Assembly (NCBI GenBank): GCA_030425715.1
Contig: JAUIAA010000039.1
Location: 1-11,106, forward strand
Source of the DNA: Bacteroidia bacterium
GTDB taxonomy: Bacteria > Bacteroidota > Bacteroidia > Flavobacteriales > Flavobacteriaceae
DNA: 11,106 nucleotides
Direction of reading: 5' to 3'
Shown here in pieces: positions 8,286 to 11,106 of the stretch. The notes beneath the pieces are model-generated. The model was given only the letters and a program-made list of their open reading frames with translations, was not told the origin of the DNA and did not search any database. Position 1 is the first letter of the stretch. Each line of letters starts with the position of its first letter. The translations under genes and the position numbers were made by a program.

Positions 8286-8290
8286 ACCTC
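8286..8290 (-). promoter_or_regulatory. Shine-Dalgarno-like site deciding the GH92 start
   Basis: On the minus strand GAGGT lies four bases before ATG 8281. Such sites are uncommon in Flavobacteriia and none of the other starts in this window has an obvious one. It supports ATG 8281 over ATG 8317, which would place twelve extra polar residues ahead of the signal peptide. Confidence 0.6.
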
Positions 8291-8309
8291 AACTTTATCT
8301 AAAAAACAA

Positions 8310-8326
8310 TTTAACATCCATAAATA
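8310..8326 (+). repeat. Direct repeat copy 1 (possible response-regulator operator)
   Basis: TTTAACATCCATAAATA matches the second copy at 8383-8399 in 14 of 17 positions, with the first nine bases identical. The copies are 73 bp apart, close to seven helical turns, on the same face of the DNA. It lies only 28 bases upstream of the GH92 start. LytTR regulators usually bind pairs of ~9-bp direct repeats, so an operator is plausible but unproven in this A/T-rich context. Confidence 0.4.
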
Positions 8327-8382
8327 TTTATATTTTTAGCCTTTCTATTATTAATATTTAGACGTATTACATAGAATCAAGG

Positions 8383-8399
8383 TTTAACATCAAATAATA
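8383..8399 (+). repeat. Direct repeat copy 2 (possible response-regulator operator)
   Basis: TTTAACATCAAATAATA is the second copy of the repeat beginning at 8310, placed nine bases before the first codon of the histidine kinase gene. Having one copy near each divergent start fits shared regulation of the operon and autoregulation of the regulators. A shorter partial match, TTTAACGCAAAAT, occurs at 10288-10300 ahead of the AGCS gene. Confidence 0.4.
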
Positions 8400-8408
8400 C
8401 TTAAATTA

Positions 8409-9488
8409 ATGGCAGCTAATCCTAAAATTATCCAAATGAATGCAGCAAGTAATTACAAGATTACCTTGCGACATCACATTCTATTTTGGACTATTTATTT
8501 TATATTAAATACTTTGCGTTGGGGCAGTTATTTTGATGATTATTTGTACTCCTTTAAAACAACCATTATTGGGTTTTTAATTCACATGACTCTCTGTTAT
8601 GTAAATGTTTACATCTTGATGCCTAGATTTGTATTTCGCAAAAAATACCTCATCTACATTATTGCACTTCTCACCAGTGTATTTTTAATGGTTGTTGCAA
8701 AATTTAACTTAACCTATTACTTAGTAAGTATTGATGTTTGGCCAGAAGGACCAGAAATTATACACAAAATTACTTTGAACTACACCATAGATATGATGAT
8801 TGGCGAACTCTATGTAATAGCCTTTACCACTGCAATTAAGACTACAATGGATTGGATTCATGAGCATAAAAGATTGACGGATTTAGAAAAAGTACAAACC
8901 GAAACTGAATTACTATTTTTAAGAACACAGATCTCGCCACATTTCTTTTTTAACACATTAAATAATATTTATTCTTTGTCTATAACGCAATCTAGCAAAA
9001 CACCAAAAATTATTTTAAAACTATCTGATTTGATGCGTTATTTGCTTTACGAAACCAAACAAAAACGCCAAAGTTTAGAAAAAGAAATTATTTGCATCCA
9101 AAACTATTTAGACCTAGAAAGAATTCGTCATGGAGAAAAACTAAAAGTGGATATGGAAATATCTGGCGATATTTCTAACAAGAAAATTGCTCCCATTTTA
9201 CTTTTGTCCTTTATTGAAAACGCATTTAAACATGGCGTCAATAAAAATATAGGAAATATAAAAATAACTATTGATTTTAAAATTATAGAAGATTTTCTTT
9301 ACTTTCGAATCTCAAATCCAATGCCAACCATTACCAAATACAAACAAAGAATAGATACACCTGGTGGCATTGGTTTAGAAAATGTAAGCAAAAGATTATC
9401 TTTAGGGTATACCAAAGAGGAATATAATTTGAAAATTGAGCATATAGACCAATTATTTGTAGTTAATTTAAAAATAAAAGTAGCATGA
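8409..9488 (+). CDS. LytS/YehU-type membrane sensor histidine kinase
   Basis: Two-component sensor kinase of the His_kinase (LytS/YehU/AgrC-like) group that pairs with LytTR regulators. Four hydrophobic segments lie near residues 22-40, 51-71, 79-98 and 124-145, with a short loop (~101-122) between the third and fourth; there is no large extracellular sensor domain. A helical linker leads to the phospho-acceptor motif ISPHFFFNTLN (175-185), so His178 is the probable phosphorylation site. The ATPase part has the N-box FIENAFKHG (268-276) and the glycine-rich GGIGLENVSKRL (319-330). All catalytic motifs are intact. ATG 8409 was chosen; the in-frame ATG 8436 would lose nine polar residues without affecting any domain. 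The gene ends in a four-base overlap with the regulator gene. Divergence from the mannosidase operon suggests it senses a signal linked to glycan supply; the ligand is unknown. Confidence 0.93.
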   Translation: MAANPKIIQMNAASNYKITLRHHILFWTIYFILNTLRWGSYFDDYLYSFKTTIIGFLIHMTLCYVNVYILMPRFVFRKKYLIYIIALLTSVFLMVVAKFNLTYYLVSIDVWPEGPEIIHKITLNYTIDMMIGELYVIAFTTAIKTTMDWIHEHKRLTDLEKVQTETELLFLRTQISPHFFFNTLNNIYSLSITQSSKTPKIILKLSDLMRYLLYETKQKRQSLEKEIICIQNYLDLERIRHGEKLKVDMEISGDISNKKIAPILLLSFIENAFKHGVNKNIGNIKITIDFKIIEDFLYFRISNPMPTITKYKQRIDTPGGIGLENVSKRLSLGYTKEEYNLKIEHIDQLFVVNLKIKVA

Positions 9489-10213
9489 AATTAAAATGTT
9501 TGATAATAGACGATGAGCCATTAGCTATAGATGTAGTAAAAAATTTCTTAGCTCAAATTAATGATATTGAATTGGTAAAAACTTTTGATAATGCCATCGA
9601 TGGAATGAATTTTTTAAAAGACAATAAAATTGATTTGATATTTCTAGATATCAACATGCCTTTACTTGATGGCATTAGTTTTTTAGAAAGCATTGACCAA
9701 AAACCTTTGGTAATCATTATTAGTGCACATGAAGAATTTGCGGTAAAAACTTATGAATTAGATGTGCTAGATTACCTAATGAAACCGATATCTTTCCCAA
9801 GATTTATGAAATCTATTCAAAAGGTATACAAAACATTAAATGTTCAAAAAACAACTAGTTACGGCAGTTCTGATCGACCATATATTTTTGTCAAAATAGA
9901 TAAAAAGAAGATGCAAAAAATCTATTTGGATGAAATTTTAGTAATTGAATGTTTAAAAGATTACTTAAAAATAATTACCCAAACCAATAAATATATCATA
10001 CACCAAACACTAAGTAGTTTTACGGGTTTATTACCTTCAAAAAATTTTATACGAATACACAGATCTTATACCATTGCCATCGATAAAATAGATACCATTG
10101 AAGGAAATAGTGTTGAAATAGCTGGGATTCGATACATGATTGGTAGAACATATACCAACGAAGTAAAAGGCAAAATATTAAACACCTCTATACAACCTAG
10201 AAAAAATGAATAG
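9485..10213 (+). CDS. LytTR-family response regulator
   Basis: DNA-binding response regulator, cytoplasmic partner of the kinase just upstream, with which it shares an ATGA overlap. The receiver domain (about 3-118) has the acidic pocket DDE at 9-11, phospho-acceptor Asp55 in FLDINMP, Ser80 at the usual Thr/Ser switch position and Lys100 in the LMKP motif, so it looks able to be phosphorylated. After a linker of about 15 residues the LytTR DNA-binding domain runs from about 133 to 235, with the typical ILVIECLKDYLKI (151-163) and FIRIHRSYTIAI (188-199). The 242-residue length is normal for the family. Likely targets are the divergent operon and its own promoter; the 17-bp repeat at 8310 and 8383 is a candidate binding site. 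No clear terminator follows the stop codon. Confidence 0.95.
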   Translation: MKLKCLIIDDEPLAIDVVKNFLAQINDIELVKTFDNAIDGMNFLKDNKIDLIFLDINMPLLDGISFLESIDQKPLVIIISAHEEFAVKTYELDVLDYLMKPISFPRFMKSIQKVYKTLNVQKTTSYGSSDRPYIFVKIDKKKMQKIYLDEILVIECLKDYLKIITQTNKYIIHQTLSSFTGLLPSKNFIRIHRSYTIAIDKIDTIEGNSVEIAGIRYMIGRTYTNEVKGKILNTSIQPRKNE

Positions 10214-10365
10214 TGTTGAGTTCAAGTAAATAATCTAATAATTCTGTAATTGTAAATCATTGCCAAAAACATAAAGTAAACACACATTTTAACGCAAAAT
10301 TCTTGTAACAAGCTATTTTTTTTTAGATATTGCGGCACACTAATTCAATTTATTCCAAAACAAAT
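10214..10365. other. Intergenic region ahead of the AGCS gene
   Basis: This 152-bp A/T-rich gap lies between the response regulator stop and the AGCS start. It contains a candidate promoter (10303-10332), a short inverted repeat CTTGTAACAAG (10302-10312) overlapping its upstream element, and a partial match to the operon repeat at 10288-10300. No intrinsic terminator with a stable GC stem followed by a T run is visible, so read-through from the regulator gene cannot be excluded. Confidence 0.5.
10303..10332 (+). promoter_or_regulatory. Candidate Bacteroidota-type promoter for the AGCS gene
   Basis: TTG at 10303-10305, an 18-bp spacer and TAGATATTG starting at 10324 resemble the phylum consensus TTG, ~19-bp spacer, TAnnTTTG. 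The downstream box matches four of six fixed positions. Transcription would begin near 10338, leaving a leader of about 28 bases. The match is imperfect and the surroundings are A/T-rich, so this is tentative. Confidence 0.35.
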
Positions 10366-11106
10366 ATGTACAAAAAATTACTTTCGCTAATTATTATGTT
10401 AGCACCAATATTTACTTTCGCACAAGAAAAAGGTATAGATCAAAAAATTGACGAAGCATTTGCTCCAATTTCTAATTTCTTTTCAAATGTTATTTTTTTC
10501 CAAATATTTGGAGCTCCATTTATCCTGATACTATTGGTAGGGAGTGCTGCTTTTTTCACTATATATTTCGGTTTTCCAAACATCCGTTATTTTTGGAGAG
10601 CCATCAATACAGTACGTGGTAAATACGAAGATATCGAAACTCATGGTGCAAACCTACTTTATGGTAAAGATGGTATTGCCCAAGGAACCGATTTTAATAA
10701 AGTAGATGATATTGATGAACACATCTCCTCCCTTTCTGATGAATTGGCTATAGATGGTGATATTAAAGATACGATTCGGGACGAAAGCTCAGATGGTGAA
10801 GTATCACATTTTCAAGCTTTGGCTACCGCAGTTTCGGGTACTGTAGGTAACGGAAATATTGCAGGAGTTGCATTGGCTATTGCCTTAGGCGGACCCGGTG
10901 CTACATTTTGGATGATTGTTTGCGGGTTGTTAGGAATGTCTACCAAATTTGTAGAGTGTACCTTAGGGGTACAATATAGAGATGTTGGAGAAGATGGAAC
11001 CGTATATGGCGGTCCGATGTATTATTTAACAAAAGGATTAAAAGAAAGAGGTTTTGCAAAATTAGGAAAAATTGCAGCAGTGTTCTTTTCTATTTTTTGT
11101 ATTGGT
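10366..11106 (+). CDS. Alanine/glycine:cation symporter (AGCS family), 3' end outside window
   Basis: Sodium-coupled amino-acid importer of the AGCS family (Na+:alanine symporter) in the inner membrane. 247 residues are visible and the reading frame runs off the window. The family core is clear: HFQALATAVSGTVGNGNIAGV (148-168), ALGGPGATFWM (173-183), STKFVECTLGVQYR (192-205) and GGPMYYL (215-221). The first ~19 residues look like a signal peptide ending TFAQ, followed by a membrane segment near 48-70. Two oddities are visible. A loop at about 86-147 is strongly acidic (18 Asp/Glu against 5 Lys/Arg) and longer than in typical members. The family motif usually written TVGTGNIAG reads TVGNGNIAG. 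ATG 10366 is the first suitable start. It may handle amino acids released from glycopeptides, but nothing ties it directly to the operon. Confidence 0.9.
   Translation, partial: MYKKLLSLIIMLAPIFTFAQEKGIDQKIDEAFAPISNFFSNVIFFQIFGAPFILILLVGSAAFFTIYFGFPNIRYFWRAINTVRGKYEDIETHGANLLYGKDGIAQGTDFNKVDDIDEHISSLSDELAIDGDIKDTIRDESSDGEVSHFQALATAVSGTVGNGNIAGVALAIALGGPGATFWMIVCGLLGMSTKFVECTLGVQYRDVGEDGTVYGGPMYYLTKGLKERGFAKLGKIAAVFFSIFCIG

Larger units (their letters stand above)
8282..8408. promoter_or_regulatory. Divergent intergenic regulatory region between GH92 operon and LytS/LytTR genes
   Basis: This 127-bp, very A/T-rich gap separates the starts of the two divergent transcription units and must hold both promoters. 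I see no clean Bacteroidota promoter (TTG, spacer, TAnnTTTG) on the plus strand. On the minus strand a weak candidate is TTG at 8380-8378, a 17-bp spacer and TAAATATT at 8360-8353, which would leave a leader of roughly 65 bases to the GH92 ATG. A perfect 10-bp palindrome TAAATATTTA sits at 8321-8330, but it is low-complexity. The region also contains a long direct repeat, listed separately. That it is a regulatory region follows from gene layout; the individual elements are uncertain. Confidence 0.6.

Noticed and set aside
8282..8317. Twelve-residue N-terminal extension of GH92 from ATG 8317
   Set aside because: It would put polar residues ahead of the signal peptide; ATG 8281 has a Shine-Dalgarno-like site and a normal lipoprotein signal.
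8321..8330. Perfect palindrome TAAATATTTA as an operator
   Set aside because: Only A and T, low information content, and likely by chance in this region; mentioned in the regulatory region but not called separately.
10302..10312. Inverted repeat CTTGTAACAAG as a terminator for the regulator gene
   Set aside because: The loop is one base and the stem only five pairs, too small for an intrinsic terminator although a T run follows; it overlaps a promoter-like element instead.
1..11106. Search for tRNA, rRNA, CRISPR, insertion sequences, phage or defence genes
   Set aside because: Coding density is high and every long frame is explained by metabolic, transport or regulatory families; no repeat arrays, transposase motifs or RNA gene signatures were seen by eye.

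Overview
The window reads as chromosomal DNA from a low-GC member of the Bacteroidota, most likely a marine or environmental Flavobacteriaceae. The reasons are strong A/T bias, A/T-rich translation starts with few Shine-Dalgarno sequences, abundant lipoprotein signals, and gene families (GH92, GH20, GH130, CBM9-like, LytS/LytTR) whose best-known versions come from this phylum. It holds no rRNA, tRNA, CRISPR array, insertion sequence or phage gene that I can see.

Positions 8281 down to 1 (minus strand) form one tight operon of six genes, with gaps of 2 to 31 bases and one overlap. In transcription order they are a GH92 alpha-mannosidase lipoprotein, a sodium:solute symporter (SSS), a GH130 mannoside phosphorylase without an export signal, a secreted CBM9-like binding protein, a Tat-exported glycosylasparaginase (N4-(beta-N-acetylglucosaminyl)-L-asparaginase), and a GH20 beta-N-acetylhexosaminidase lipoprotein cut by the left window edge. 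Together these match the bonds of the N-glycan core: alpha-mannose caps (GH92), Man-beta-1,4-GlcNAc (GH130), GlcNAc-GlcNAc (GH20) and GlcNAc-Asn (glycosylasparaginase). I infer an N-glycan or glyco-asparagine catabolic locus. Small products would enter through the SSS carrier and be split by phosphate in the cytoplasm. No SusC/SusD pair and no endoglycosidase is in view.

Positions 8282-8408 are a short divergent regulatory region with a 17-bp imperfect direct repeat (14 of 17 identical, copies 73 bp apart). On the plus strand follow a LytS-type membrane histidine kinase (8409-9488) and a LytTR response regulator (9485-10213), overlapping by four bases. They are likely the local regulators of the operon. 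This would differ from the hybrid two-component, SusR or ECF-sigma/anti-sigma regulators usual for glycan loci in this phylum.

After a 152-bp gap with a candidate promoter, an alanine/glycine:cation symporter (AGCS) gene starts at 10366 and runs off the right edge. It carries an unusual acidic loop and is probably a separate transcription unit.
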